From: Massilia kyonggiensis
GTDB taxonomy: Bacteria; Pseudomonadota; Gammaproteobacteria; Burkholderiales; Burkholderiaceae_D
DNA: 64,000 nucleotides
Reading direction: 5' to 3'
NCBI RefSeq assembly: GCF_024756235.1
Contig: NZ_JANUGY010000004.1
Span: 372,001-436,000, forward strand
Each line of letters begins with the position of its first letter. Position 1 is the first letter of the stretch. Under the pieces are notes generated by a model that was not told where the DNA came from, did no database searches, and saw only the letters and a program-made list of their open reading frames with translations. The position numbers and the translations under genes were made by a program. Positions 7,297 through 15,989 of this stretch are shown here, piece by piece.

Positions 7297-9668
7297 AGCG
7301 ACATCTCCACGTGGTACTGGCCGATGCCGATCGAGCGGCCCGTCTCCGGGTGCGACGGGATCATCGAGACAAAATACTTGCCGTGCGGGAGGCGGCCCAG
7401 CTTCGCCTTCAACGCGACCTGCACCGCTGCGCCGGGGGCCAGCGTCTGGATCTCGCCGGCCGTCTCGCCCAGTTCCAGGCCGCCCGCGTCGCTGATGACG
7501 AGCAGCGGGACGAACGGGCTCGATGCCGTCGCGCCCTGGTTGACGATGGTCGCCTCGACGCTGCCGTCGGCGCCGCGGCGCAGGCTGCTCACGGCGACCT
7601 GGCCCGCTTCCGACGCGAGGTCCACGCTGCGCAGCTTGCGGCCGTCCTCGCGCCACGGCGCCAGCGCGGCGGGCGCCGGTTCGAGCGCCGCGGCGCTGCC
7701 CACCTTGCGGTTCGCGGCGAGGAAGGCGTCGAACTGGGCGCGGGCCCGCGCGAGGGCGCCCTCGTCCGTCGCGCGGTCCAGCCGCATGCCGTCCGCCAGC
7801 GCGAACAGGCGGCCCTGCGCCAGGTAGACGGAGCCGGACACGAAGTCGGACAGCTCCGTCTTCGTCTGCTTCAGCGGGATCACGTGCAGGTTGCGGAACG
7901 TGGGTTCCGTATCCAGTCCCGTGCCCAGCCACGTCACCTGGTCCGGCGTGCGCAGGCCGTAGCCGTGGCCGAGGAAGGCGAGCAGCGACGGCGCGATATC
8001 GAACTGCGACGACACGGCCTTGATGGACCGCGGCGCCTTCAGCATGGGCGAGAACACGATCAGCGGCACGTGATAGCGCTCGATGCGCGTGTCCATCGGC
8101 AGTTCGGGCAGGCGGTGGTCGCCCGTCACGACGAAGATCGTGTTGTCGTAGCCGGGCAGCTGAGCCGCCCGCTCGAAATACAGGCGCAGCGCGTCGTCCG
8201 CGAACAGGACGCTGGCGAAAACCTCGCGCTGGCTCGTGTACGCCGGATTCGCCCCTTCCGCGATCCCGAGCGCGGCCAGGCGCTCGCCCACCTTCCGCAG
8301 GTAGGCCGGCTTGTCCGGGAACGTGAACGGATCGTGCGTGCTCGTCGTCTGGATGATGCGCACGGACGGCTGCCGCGCATCGTCGCGCTGGCGCGCGATG
8401 GCCATCTCCATCAGCGCGCGGTCGTCGTAGCCCCAGTAGTTGCTGCGCTGGTAAGGCGGCTTGTAATCGGCTTCGCTGACGAACGACTCGACGCCTTCGC
8501 GCCGCAGGAACAGGCCCTGGTTGTCGAATTCCAGGTTCGAGCCGCTGGCGTAGTGCAGGCGGTAGCCCTGGCCTTTCAGGATGGACAGAAGCGACGCGTG
8601 GCGCGGCATGCGCTCGCCGAGCGCCGACATGCCGTTGTCGCCGAACGGCAGGGAGCCGAACACGGTCGGCAGCACGCCGAACGTGCGGCCCTGGCCCGCC
8701 AGGAAGTTTTCGAAGTACAGGCTGCGGCCCGCCAGCTCGTCGAGGAAAGGCGTGAAACTGCCGAAGCGGGCGCCCGGTCCGGAAAAGCTGCGGCCCAGGC
8801 CTTCGACGATGATGAAGACGATGTTCGGCGGCGTGCCCGGCTTCGTGTTGAACAGCGGTCCGAGCGTGTCCGGCGTCTGCTCCGCGCGGGCGAACGGATA
8901 GCGCGGATCCTTGCCCGTCCACGGCAGGCCTTGTGCCCGCTCGTGGGTGCCCGCGTCCCGCTCGCCGGCCACGTGGGCCACGCTGCGGTCCGTGAAATAC
9001 GCCATCTTGTTGCGCAGGTAGTCGATGCCCGCTTCCGTGTCGGCGGTGGCCGGCGCAAAATGGTCCGGCAACACCTTGTACGCGACGATGCTCAGCAGGG
9101 CCGCGACGAGCGCCGCACGCGCACGCGCCCGGGGCCACCACGGCCTGAAGCTGGCGACGAGGACGCCGGCCAATGCGGCCAGCGCGAGCACGTACGCGAC
9201 GACGAGGCCGATGCCGGGCTGCGCGCGGACGCCCACCGTCGTCGCGATCTCCGCGCGCGAATAGCCGAACAGGTCGGCGCCGAGCGGCACGCCGGCCGTC
9301 CAGTGGTATTGCAGCAGGCCTGCCTGCGCGGCCAACAGGGCGCCCCAACCGATGCCGAGGGCGATGACGCGCCAGCGCCGGCGCGGCAGCAGCGCCAGCG
9401 GCACGGCGCCCAGCAGGAAGACGAACGCATGACGCGCGAGCGCCAGCAGATCGTTCGCCAGCGCGGGCCCGAACAGCACGGACACCTTGATGCCGCCGGC
9501 ACCCGCGTGGATCGTTTCCGCGATGCGCAACACGAGCCATCCGGCCAGCAGTGCGGGCAGGGTTTCGAGCGCCGTCGCCAGCGCGCCCTTCACGCGGGCG
9601 AACAGCTTGCCGGCGAAGCTGGGCGGCGGATCGTCGTGCCGGCGGGCGGGTGGCGTTGCGCTTACCAT
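7293..9668 (-). CDS. LTA synthase family protein (sulfatase-fold phosphoglycerol transferase-like)
   Basis: Inner membrane protein of 791 aa. Five predicted N-terminal membrane spans (residues about 25-200) are followed by a periplasmic alkaline-phosphatase/sulfatase-fold domain. Catalytic signs: NIVFIIVEGLGRSF (metal-binding Glu), GRTFGVLPTVFGSLPF (nucleophile Thr region), TTSTHDPF and VVTGDHRLPE (metal-binding His/Asp). The closest known roles are LtaS, which polymerises glycerol phosphate, and OpgB, which adds phosphoglycerol to periplasmic glucans. An additional beta-rich C-terminal region of about 150 residues is not part of the catalytic domain. Its start overlaps the stop of the YaiO-type gene by 7 bases, its stop overlaps the next start, so the three are coupled. 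Confidence 0.85.
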   Translation of the reverse strand: MVSATPPARRHDDPPPSFAGKLFARVKGALATALETLPALLAGWLVLRIAETIHAGAGGIKVSVLFGPALANDLLALARHAFVFLLGAVPLALLPRRRWRVIALGIGWGALLAAQAGLLQYHWTAGVPLGADLFGYSRAEIATTVGVRAQPGIGLVVAYVLALAALAGVLVASFRPWWPRARARAALVAALLSIVAYKVLPDHFAPATADTEAGIDYLRNKMAYFTDRSVAHVAGERDAGTHERAQGLPWTGKDPRYPFARAEQTPDTLGPLFNTKPGTPPNIVFIIVEGLGRSFSGPGARFGSFTPFLDELAGRSLYFENFLAGQGRTFGVLPTVFGSLPFGDNGMSALGERMPRHASLLSILKGQGYRLHYASGSNLEFDNQGLFLRREGVESFVSEADYKPPYQRSNYWGYDDRALMEMAIARQRDDARQPSVRIIQTTSTHDPFTFPDKPAYLRKVGERLAALGIAEGANPAYTSQREVFASVLFADDALRLYFERAAQLPGYDNTIFVVTGDHRLPELPMDTRIERYHVPLIVFSPMLKAPRSIKAVSSQFDIAPSLLAFLGHGYGLRTPDQVTWLGTGLDTEPTFRNLHVIPLKQTKTELSDFVSGSVYLAQGRLFALADGMRLDRATDEGALARARAQFDAFLAANRKVGSAAALEPAPAALAPWREDGRKLRSVDLASEAGQVAVSSLRRGADGSVEATIVNQGATASSPFVPLLVISDAGGLELGETAGEIQTLAPGAAVQVALKAKLGRLPHGKYFVSMIPSHPETGRSIGIGQYHVEMSL

Positions 9669-10918
9669 CGGCGGTACAGGGAGAACGTGACGCCGCGCTG
9701 GTTGTCGGCACCGCTCGCGCGCGAGAAGCTGGCGCCCACGCGGGTGCCCCACTGCGGCGTCCAGTAGCGCACCCACGTCGCGCTGCCGCCGCCGGAGCGG
9801 CTCTGGCCGCCCACGAGGCTCAACGGGTCGTCGCTGCGGCCGCTGTTGACGGTCACCTCGGCATACGTGTCGGCGTCGCCCGCGTAATACCAGCGCGCCA
9901 GCAGGCGTTCGCCGGTGCCGTGCGAGCCTGCCGACACGATGTTCTGGTGGCGCAGCTGCACGTACCAGTCGCCCGTGTACTTCGCGATGCTCACGCCGTA
10001 GATGTTCACGCGCGACGCGAAGCCGAGGACGTCGTCGCTGACCGACGCTTCCCAGCCGTTGCCGAGCGCTTGATACAGCTCCACGCGTCCCGAGTTCGCG
10101 GGGAACAGGCGGGATGCCGCGCCGCGCTGGTAGCGCAGGTTCGCATAGGCGCCGGACCACAGGTTCGCATAGCCGTCCAGCGCCCATGCGTAATCGTGCA
10201 GGCCGAAGCGGTGCGCCCGGAGGGTCTCGAAACCGAGCGAGCCTGCCCTGGTGTAATGGCGGATGCTGGCCGTCTGGTCGTTCCACCGGGGGCCGGTGCC
10301 GACGTCCGTCCAGCTGGACGACAGGCTCGCGGCCCACGTGTAGCCGGCCGCGATCGTCGCGTCGGGATTGCCGGCGCGGGGCTGCAGCGCGGCGGCCAGC
10401 GCGTCCAATGCGTCGCCGCCGGGACCCAGCTTGCGGGCCTCCTCCAGGTCGGCGCGCGCCTCCGCATTGCGGCCCAGCGCGCGCAGTGCCCGGCCGCGTG
10501 CAACGTACGCGGTGGCGTCGTCCGGCTGCAGCGCGATCAGGCGCGTGTATGCATCGACAGCCAGCTCCGGCCGGTCGCTCCACGCATAGGTATTGCCGAG
10601 CGCGGACCACACGTCCGCATACGTCGGCGCGGCCGTGGCGGCGGCGCGCAGGTCGCGCTCGGCCTCCTGCCACCGTCCGAGCCGGGCATATACGATGCCG
10701 CGGCCCAGCAGGACGTCGACGTTGCCCGGCGAGCGCGCCAGCAGCGCGTCGTAGGCGGCCAGCGCCAGGCCGGGCTGGCCATCGTTGGCAAGCGCGCGTG
10801 CCTGGGCGTAGGCGTCATCGAAAGAAGGTGTTGCCGCCGGCTGGGCCGGGGCGGAAGCGGCGGGAGGCGATGGGGGCTGCTGGGCGGCGACGGGCATCTG
10901 GACAAGAAAAAGTGGCAA
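9662..10918 (-). CDS. YaiO-family outer membrane beta-barrel protein with TPR repeats
   Basis: Protein of 418 aa: N-terminal tetratricopeptide repeats (residues about 35-165, e.g. DVLLGRGIVYARLGRWQEAE) followed by a YaiO-type outer membrane barrel of about 230 residues rich in alternating aromatic strands and ending in VTFSLYRRW with a terminal aromatic. Such proteins resemble exopolysaccharide export porins. The start is uncertain: a TTG gives MPLFLVQMPVAAQ, a short signal-peptide-like segment; the alternative ATG seven codons on has none, and an upstream stop blocks extension. Neither start has a clear Shine-Dalgarno. First gene of the operon with the LTA-synthase-like and GH18-like genes. 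Confidence 0.8.
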   Translation of the reverse strand: MPLFLVQMPVAAQQPPSPPAASAPAQPAATPSFDDAYAQARALANDGQPGLALAAYDALLARSPGNVDVLLGRGIVYARLGRWQEAERDLRAAATAAPTYADVWSALGNTYAWSDRPELAVDAYTRLIALQPDDATAYVARGRALRALGRNAEARADLEEARKLGPGGDALDALAAALQPRAGNPDATIAAGYTWAASLSSSWTDVGTGPRWNDQTASIRHYTRAGSLGFETLRAHRFGLHDYAWALDGYANLWSGAYANLRYQRGAASRLFPANSGRVELYQALGNGWEASVSDDVLGFASRVNIYGVSIAKYTGDWYVQLRHQNIVSAGSHGTGERLLARWYYAGDADTYAEVTVNSGRSDDPLSLVGGQSRSGGGSATWVRYWTPQWGTRVGASFSRASGADNQRGVTFSLYRRW

Positions 10919-10953
10919 AAGTGAGCGGCAGTGTTAAATGCTGCCCTACCGCA

Positions 10954-10982
10954 ACTTTGCCTTCCCCAGAGAGGAGCGTCAA
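10954..10982 (-). promoter_or_regulatory. Candidate promoter of the YaiO-type operon
   Basis: Minus-strand TTGACG and CAAAGT at 17-base spacing. The -35 is 5/6 consensus, the -10 poor. An inverted repeat GGCAG-N9-CTGCC (10926-10944) lies between this promoter and the start codon and could act as an operator. Low confidence. Confidence 0.28.
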
Positions 10983-11044
10983 GCAGAGCACGCCTGACGC
11001 ATCCCGGATGTCGCACAAAACACGCAAATCGCTTGCTACCCTGA

Positions 11045-11629
11045 TCAGGCTGCCGAGCTCCCCAGCCGTCGCAGATGGTCGCGCCATGTGTCGATCCGCT
11101 CGGCCGACAAGGCGTGGGCGCGCCCGATCAGCGTCGCGCGCACGGGCCGGATGCCGGCCCGGCCGAGGATCTGGCGCCGCATCATCTTGATGCCGTAGCC
11201 GCCGTAACGCCACCGGTACACGGCCGCCGGCATGCCCATGCTGACGACCAGCCGCGCGCTGCGCCCACCCAGCAGCCCCGCGCCGAACGGCCGGTACGGG
11301 TCGTCCATGAAGACGCCGGGCCGCGTCACGTGCTCCATGAAGCCGCGCATCAGGGCGGGCATGTCACCCATCCACAGCGGATACACGAACACGAGATGGT
11401 CCGCGTGCTGTATTGCCTCCTGCACGGCCGCCAGCTGCGGCGGCGCCGAGCCGTGCCACCATTCGGACGGGCTGGTCAGCAGCGGAAAGCTCATCCGTGC
11501 CGGTTCGACCACCTCGACGTCATGCCCCGCCGCGCGCGCGCCGTCCGTGTACGCCTGGGCCAATGCGTGGCACAGGTGCGGGCGATGGCAATCGGGATGG
11601 CCCTGAATCAATAAAATGCGTGCCCCCAT
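11045..11629 (-). CDS. NAD(P)H-dependent flavoprotein oxidoreductase (NQO1/KefF/MdaB-like)
   Basis: Cytoplasmic flavodoxin-fold oxidoreductase of 194 aa. The start MGARILLIQGHPD gives the first strand and the FMN/FAD phosphate loop of the NAD(P)H dehydrogenase (quinone) family; HADHLVFVYPLWMGDMPALMRGFMEHV is the family's flavin-binding core, followed by GGRSARLVVSMGMPAAVYRW. Probably a two-electron quinone or azo/nitro reductase. An in-frame start 69 bases upstream adds a non-conserved basic tail and was rejected. It is a single gene, divergent from the hemerythrin-like gene, with about 170 bases between the starts. Confidence 0.85.
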   Translation of the reverse strand: MGARILLIQGHPDCHRPHLCHALAQAYTDGARAAGHDVEVVEPARMSFPLLTSPSEWWHGSAPPQLAAVQEAIQHADHLVFVYPLWMGDMPALMRGFMEHVTRPGVFMDDPYRPFGAGLLGGRSARLVVSMGMPAAVYRWRYGGYGIKMMRRQILGRAGIRPVRATLIGRAHALSAERIDTWRDHLRRLGSSAA

Positions 11630-11727
11630 CAGCAACCGCCATGCTCTCGTTCGACTTGTACAGCGCTCATTTTTCGCTTTCGATCTGTATTCCCTCAATC
11701 AGGCTAACCGAACACAACATTGCTACG

Positions 11728-11741
11728 TTGCGAGATATCAA
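11728..11741 (+). promoter_or_regulatory. FNR/Anr-like box upstream of the hemerythrin-like gene
   Basis: TTGCG-AGAT-ATCAA matches the FNR/Anr consensus TTGAT-N4-ATCAA at 8 of 10 positions. Its centre is 68 bases before the start codon, nearly the same distance as the perfect box ahead of the usp pair. An oxygen-binding-type gene downstream fits this control, but the left half-site is imperfect. Confidence 0.4.
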
Positions 11742-11802
11742 ACCACAGGGATTTTTTCGTGCTACAGGAAGTCTAAGAAAATTCCGACTCCCAGGAGGGA
11801 AC

Positions 11803-12255
11803 ATGGCCAATCGCGTCAGTCCCAGTCGTCCGCGTGCGATCTGCGCCGCGTTGCGGCATGGCCGCAAGATGCTGTGCCGGCGCATCGGGGAAATCGTGTC
11901 CGGGCCCGACGACAGCATCGGGCACGGCTTCGCAGCGCTCGTCGCGGCCGTCGAGGCGGCCTTCCGGCACGAAGAACTGATCATGGAAACGCTGGGCTAC
12001 GTGCACCTGCACGAGCACCGCGAGGAAAACGCCGTCGTGCTGTCCGCCCTGCACCACGTACTGCCCGACGTGGAACGGGGCGATCACATGCTGGGCCGCC
12101 AGGTCCTGTCCGCGCTCGTCGACGTGCTGGACCTGCACCGCCTGTCCGGCGACCTCGCCCTCACGGTGGCGGCGCATCCGTCCGGCGTCCGCGTCCGCGG
12201 ACATGCGGCCCGCGCCACGCTGCACGTGGCGACGCGCCGGCCGTCCTCACGCTGA
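11803..12255 (+). CDS. Hemerythrin-like metal-binding protein
   Basis: Protein of 150 aa with a hemerythrin-type four-helix bundle. Seen: FRHEELIMETLGYVHLHEHREENAVVL (in two overlapping motifs: HEELIM, then HLHEHREEN), the arrangement of His and Glu ligands that hold a di-iron site, and flanking His residues earlier (IGHGF) and later (LHHVL). In bacteriohemerythrins this site binds O2 or NO. Excellent Shine-Dalgarno AGGAGG before the ATG. The C-terminal third is less conserved. Its 3' end overlaps the convergent GNAT gene by 9 bases. Probably controlled by oxygen through the FNR-like box upstream. A degenerate, non-iron member cannot be excluded. Confidence 0.7.
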   Translation: MANRVSPSRPRAICAALRHGRKMLCRRIGEIVSGPDDSIGHGFAALVAAVEAAFRHEELIMETLGYVHLHEHREENAVVLSALHHVLPDVERGDHMLGRQVLSALVDVLDLHRLSGDLALTVAAHPSGVRVRGHAARATLHVATRRPSSR

Positions 12256-12729
12256 CAGCCGTTTGACCATGTACAACGCGTCCGCCGGATACGTGGCGAG
12301 CGCGGCGGCGTCGCCGGCGGCGGCCGCATAGCCGAGGCTTTCCCAGAAACGACGCGAGTCCTGCACGGACACGAGCGCGGAATGGCGCAGGCCGCCGGCC
12401 CGCGCGAGCATCGCGTCGACGAGCCGGCGCGCGACGCCCTGCCCGGCCGCCCGCGGCGCCACGGCGAGGTCGTGCAGGTACAGCGTGTCGGGCGCGTCCG
12501 GCAGCGCGAACTCGCCGCCGAGCGGCGTCACCTTGCCGAGCCGCGACGGATACGCGAACAGGTACGCACAAACGCCCTGTGCGTCGCGCGCGACGAGCAC
12601 CGTGTGCGGGCTCGCGTGGAGCCGCGCACGCACGACGTCCGCCGCTTCCTGCATCGCGGGCGGATAGCACGCGGCCTGCACGGCCAGCACGGCGTCCAGG
12701 TCGGCCTCCGTCATGCTGACTGCCCGCAT
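12247..12729 (-). CDS. GNAT family N-acetyltransferase
   Basis: Acetyl-CoA-dependent N-acetyltransferase of 160 aa. The acetyl-CoA binding motif A is visible as LYLHDLAVAPRAAGQGVARRLVDAM (Q-x-x-G-x-A type loop, AGQGVAR), followed by the motif B region SVQDSRRFWESLGY. The start ATG overlaps the stop of the beta-lactamase gene by one base (TGATG), so translation is coupled. Substrate unknown; the pairing with a beta-lactamase suggests antibiotic detoxification or simple co-transcription, which cannot be decided from sequence. Confidence 0.85.
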   Translation of the reverse strand: MRAVSMTEADLDAVLAVQAACYPPAMQEAADVVRARLHASPHTVLVARDAQGVCAYLFAYPSRLGKVTPLGGEFALPDAPDTLYLHDLAVAPRAAGQGVARRLVDAMLARAGGLRHSALVSVQDSRRFWESLGYAAAAGDAAALATYPADALYMVKRLSA

Positions 12730-13577
12730 CAGGCGGTCCCCAGCGCCCGCGCGACGATGGCCGCGGCGTCGGCGACGACCTTGCTGTCGCTGGTCGACCC
12801 GGTGTAGTAGACGGCCACGATCACGGGCTGGCCCTGTGGCGGAAACACGATGCCCACGTCGTTCGTCGTGCCGTGGGCGCCCGTGCCCGTCTTGTCGGCC
12901 ACGCGGCAGTCCGATGGAAAACCCGCCTGGATCCGTTCCTTGCCCGTCGTGTTCGCGAGCATCCAGTCGAGCAGGCGGCGCCGCGCGTCCGGGGCGAGCG
13001 CCTCGTCGAGCAGCAGCGCTTCCAGGCTCTTCGCCATTGCCTGCGGCGTCGTCGTGTCGCGCGGGTCGCCGGGGACGGCCGAATTCAGTTCGGTCTCGCG
13101 GCGGTCGAGGCGGAACGCGGTATCGCCGATGCGGCGCGCGAACGCGGTGACGGCCGCCGGGCCGCCGATCCGGTCGAGCAGCAGGTTGCACGCGGTGTTG
13201 TCGCTGACCTGCAGTGCGGCGGCGCACAGGTCCGCGACCGTCATGCCGCCGTCCACGTGGCGTTCCGTCACGGGGGACCACGACACCAGGTCCGACTTCC
13301 CGTAGCGCACCCGCTGCTCGAGAAGGCCCGGCGTGCGCGCCGCCTGCGCCAGCACGGTCCCGACGACCATGACCTTGGCCGTGCTGCAGAACGGGAAGCG
13401 TTCGCCGCCGCGCCACGCGACGACTTGCGCCCCGCCACGGCGCCACGCCGCGACGCCCAGCCGGCCGCCGGCGCGGCGTTCGAGATCGGCGAAAACCGCA
13501 TCGGCGGTGCCGGCCAGGCCCAGCGCGGGCACGGCGAGTGCGGCAAGAAGGATGGTGCGGCGGGTCGGGTCGAACAT
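12729..13577 (-). CDS. Class A serine beta-lactamase
   Basis: Periplasmic serine beta-lactamase of 282 aa, normal class A size. All catalytic motifs are present: STAK at residues 65-68 (Ambler S70/K73), SDN at 125-127 (S130), ETELN at 161-165 (E166/N170) and KTG at 229-231 (K234). The signal peptide has a twin-arginine look (TRRTILLAALAVPALG), suggesting Tat export, as in some environmental class A enzymes. No ampR-type regulator is adjacent, so expression is probably constitutive or controlled elsewhere. The GNAT gene follows with a one-base overlap. Spectrum of activity cannot be read from the sequence. Confidence 0.93.
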   Translation of the reverse strand: MFDPTRRTILLAALAVPALGLAGTADAVFADLERRAGGRLGVAAWRRGGAQVVAWRGGERFPFCSTAKVMVVGTVLAQAARTPGLLEQRVRYGKSDLVSWSPVTERHVDGGMTVADLCAAALQVSDNTACNLLLDRIGGPAAVTAFARRIGDTAFRLDRRETELNSAVPGDPRDTTTPQAMAKSLEALLLDEALAPDARRRLLDWMLANTTGKERIQAGFPSDCRVADKTGTGAHGTTNDVGIVFPPQGQPVIVAVYYTGSTSDSKVVADAAAIVARALGTA

Positions 13578-13682
13578 GGAGGCTCCTCGTCGTGATGGCG
13601 GCCGCCATTATGCCAAACACGCGCATGTTGCCGAAGTCGGACCTTCACGCTATGTTTCTGGTTCGACAGCACCGGAGACACC

Positions 13683-15989
13683 ATGCGCCGCGCCGCCCTT
13701 CCCCTCATCCTCCTCCTGGCGAGCACCCTCGCCCAGTCGGCCAACCGCACGGACAACGTCGACGTCTTCATCGGCACCGGCGGCGACGGCCACACGTTCC
13801 CCGGCGCGACCCGCCCGTTCGGCATGGTGCAGGTCAGTCCCGACACGCAGGTGCGCCACTTCCGCCAGAGCTATCCGTGGGCGGCGGGCTACCGCTACGA
13901 GGACGATTCCATCCTCGGCTTCTCGCACACGCATTTCTCCGGCGCGGGGCACTCGGACCTGGGCGACGTCCTCTTGATGCCGACCGGCGGCGAGGTGAAA
14001 CTGGAGCCGGGCTATCCCGAGCGCCCGTTCAGCGGCTACCGCTCGCGCTTCTCGCACAAGGACGAACGTGCGGAGCCGGGCTATTACGCGGTAAGACTGC
14101 TGGACAACGACGTCGACGTGGAACTGACCGCGGGCGAGCGTGTGGGCCTGCACCGCTACCGCTTCAAGCCGGGTGCGGACGCCAATGTGATCCTCGACCT
14201 GCGGTCCAGCATCTATGACTGGTCCGGCAAGAACCTGTGGTCGCGCCTGCGCCTGCGCGGCACCGACACCGTCACGGGCATGCGCGAGACGCGCGGCTGG
14301 GCGCCTGGGCGCCAGCTGTATTTCGCGATCCGCTTCTCGCGCCCCATCGCCGCGCACCAGCTCCTGAACCGCGAGGAAGGCGTCGAGTACAAGGGATTCG
14401 CGGCCCCCGGCAAGACGCCCGCCGACAAGGTCCTCGTCGAAGGCAAGGCACTGGAAGGCGTCTTCGGCTTCGGCCAGCCCGCCGATGGCACCGTGCTCGT
14501 GAAGGTGGCCATCTCAAGCGTGAGCGAGGACGGCGCGCTCGCCAACCTGGACGAGATGCCGGGCTGGGACTTCGACGCCGAGCGCCGGCGCGCGCACGAC
14601 GCATGGGAACAGGCACTGGCCGCCGTCGACATCGAGGCGCCGCAGACGATGAAGCGCATGGCCTACACGAGCCTGTACCACGCGATGCTGGCCCCCAGCC
14701 TGTTCATGGACGCGGACGGGAAGTACCGCGGCCCGGACAACCAGGTCCACGAGGCGCACGGCTTCCGCTTCCACTCGACGTTTTCATTGTGGGACACGTA
14801 CCGCGCGCTGCACCCGCTGCTCACGCTAATCCAGCCGGAGCGGCGCAACGTCGACTTCGTGCGTTCGCTGATCGAGTCGCAGAAGGCCAGCCCGTACGGC
14901 ATCCTGCCCGTGTGGCAGTTCGCCGGCCTGGAGACCTGGTGCATGATCGGCTACCACGCCGTGCCCGTCATCGCCGACGCGTACATGAAGGGCCTGAAGG
15001 GTTTCGATCCCGACGAAGCGCTGCGCGCGATGACGGCCAGCGCGGAGTATGGCCCGTACGGCGGCCTGCAGCACTACATGAAGCTCGGCTACGTCCCGAT
15101 CGACCTGGAGCCCGAGGCGGCCTCGAAGACGGTCGAATACGCGTTCGACGACTGGACCATCGCGCGCATGGCCGAGAAGATGGGCCGGCGTGACGTGGCC
15201 GACCGTTATTACAAACGCGCGCAGAACTGGCGCAACGTGTTCGACCCGAAGACAGGCTTCGTGCGCGCGAAGAAGTCCGATGGAAAGTATCGCGAGCCGT
15301 TCGACCCGGTGCGCTCGAACTTCGGCAGCGACTATACGGAAGGCAGCGCGTGGCAGTATTCCTGGTATATGCCGCACGATAACGCGGGACTCGTGAAGAT
15401 GCTCGGCGGCGACGCGGGGCTGATCGCCAAAATTGACCAGGTGTTCGACGCGAAGATCGACCCGGCCGTCTATGCGCACATGGAAGACATCTCCGGCCTG
15501 ATCGGCCACTACGCCCACGGCAACGAGCCGTCGCACCACGTGGCCTACCTGTACAACTACGCGGGCGCGCCGTGGAAGACGCAGGCGCGCCTCGCGCAGA
15601 TCGTGAAGAGCCAGTACAAGGATACGCCGGACGGCCTCGCGGGCAACGACGACCTGGGCCAGATGTCGGCCTGGTTCGCGTTCACGGCGCTGGGCTTCTA
15701 CCCCGTCGCACCGGGCAGCAACGAGTACGTGCTCGGGCGGCCGTTCGTCGAGCGCGCGACGTTGAACCTGCCGGACGGGAAGCACTTCACCATCCGGACG
15801 GAGGGCCTGGCGGACGCGAACCCGTACGTGGGCGGCGTGACGCTGAACGGCAAGCCGCTCGCGCGCAGCGTGCTGCGCCACGAGGAGATCGTGGCCGGCG
15901 GGGAGCTCGTGTTCCGGATGCAGCCGACGCCGAACAAGGACTGGGGCAAGGCGCCGGCGAACCGGCCCTACACGCAGACGGCGTATTAG
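13683..15989 (+). CDS. GH92 family glycosyl hydrolase (alpha-mannosidase)
   Basis: Exported enzyme of 768 aa hydrolysing alpha-mannosidic linkages (GH92 are calcium-dependent exo-alpha-mannosidases). Signal peptide MRRAALPLILLLASTLAQS. Diagnostic motifs: NVDVFIGTGGDGHTFPGATRPFGM at the start of the N-terminal beta-sandwich (family signature), SLWDTYRALHPLL in the (alpha/alpha)6 barrel, GNEPSHHVAYLYNY and GNDDLGQMSAWF near the catalytic centre. Full family length, no truncation. It is isolated: no SusCD, sugar transporter or other glycosidase is adjacent. Its stop overlaps the convergent EamA gene by 4 bases. Likely role: scavenging mannose from fungal or plant glycans outside the cytoplasm. 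Confidence 0.93.
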   Translation: MRRAALPLILLLASTLAQSANRTDNVDVFIGTGGDGHTFPGATRPFGMVQVSPDTQVRHFRQSYPWAAGYRYEDDSILGFSHTHFSGAGHSDLGDVLLMPTGGEVKLEPGYPERPFSGYRSRFSHKDERAEPGYYAVRLLDNDVDVELTAGERVGLHRYRFKPGADANVILDLRSSIYDWSGKNLWSRLRLRGTDTVTGMRETRGWAPGRQLYFAIRFSRPIAAHQLLNREEGVEYKGFAAPGKTPADKVLVEGKALEGVFGFGQPADGTVLVKVAISSVSEDGALANLDEMPGWDFDAERRRAHDAWEQALAAVDIEAPQTMKRMAYTSLYHAMLAPSLFMDADGKYRGPDNQVHEAHGFRFHSTFSLWDTYRALHPLLTLIQPERRNVDFVRSLIESQKASPYGILPVWQFAGLETWCMIGYHAVPVIADAYMKGLKGFDPDEALRAMTASAEYGPYGGLQHYMKLGYVPIDLEPEAASKTVEYAFDDWTIARMAEKMGRRDVADRYYKRAQNWRNVFDPKTGFVRAKKSDGKYREPFDPVRSNFGSDYTEGSAWQYSWYMPHDNAGLVKMLGGDAGLIAKIDQVFDAKIDPAVYAHMEDISGLIGHYAHGNEPSHHVAYLYNYAGAPWKTQARLAQIVKSQYKDTPDGLAGNDDLGQMSAWFAFTALGFYPVAPGSNEYVLGRPFVERATLNLPDGKHFTIRTEGLADANPYVGGVTLNGKPLARSVLRHEEIVAGGELVFRMQPTPNKDWGKAPANRPYTQTAY

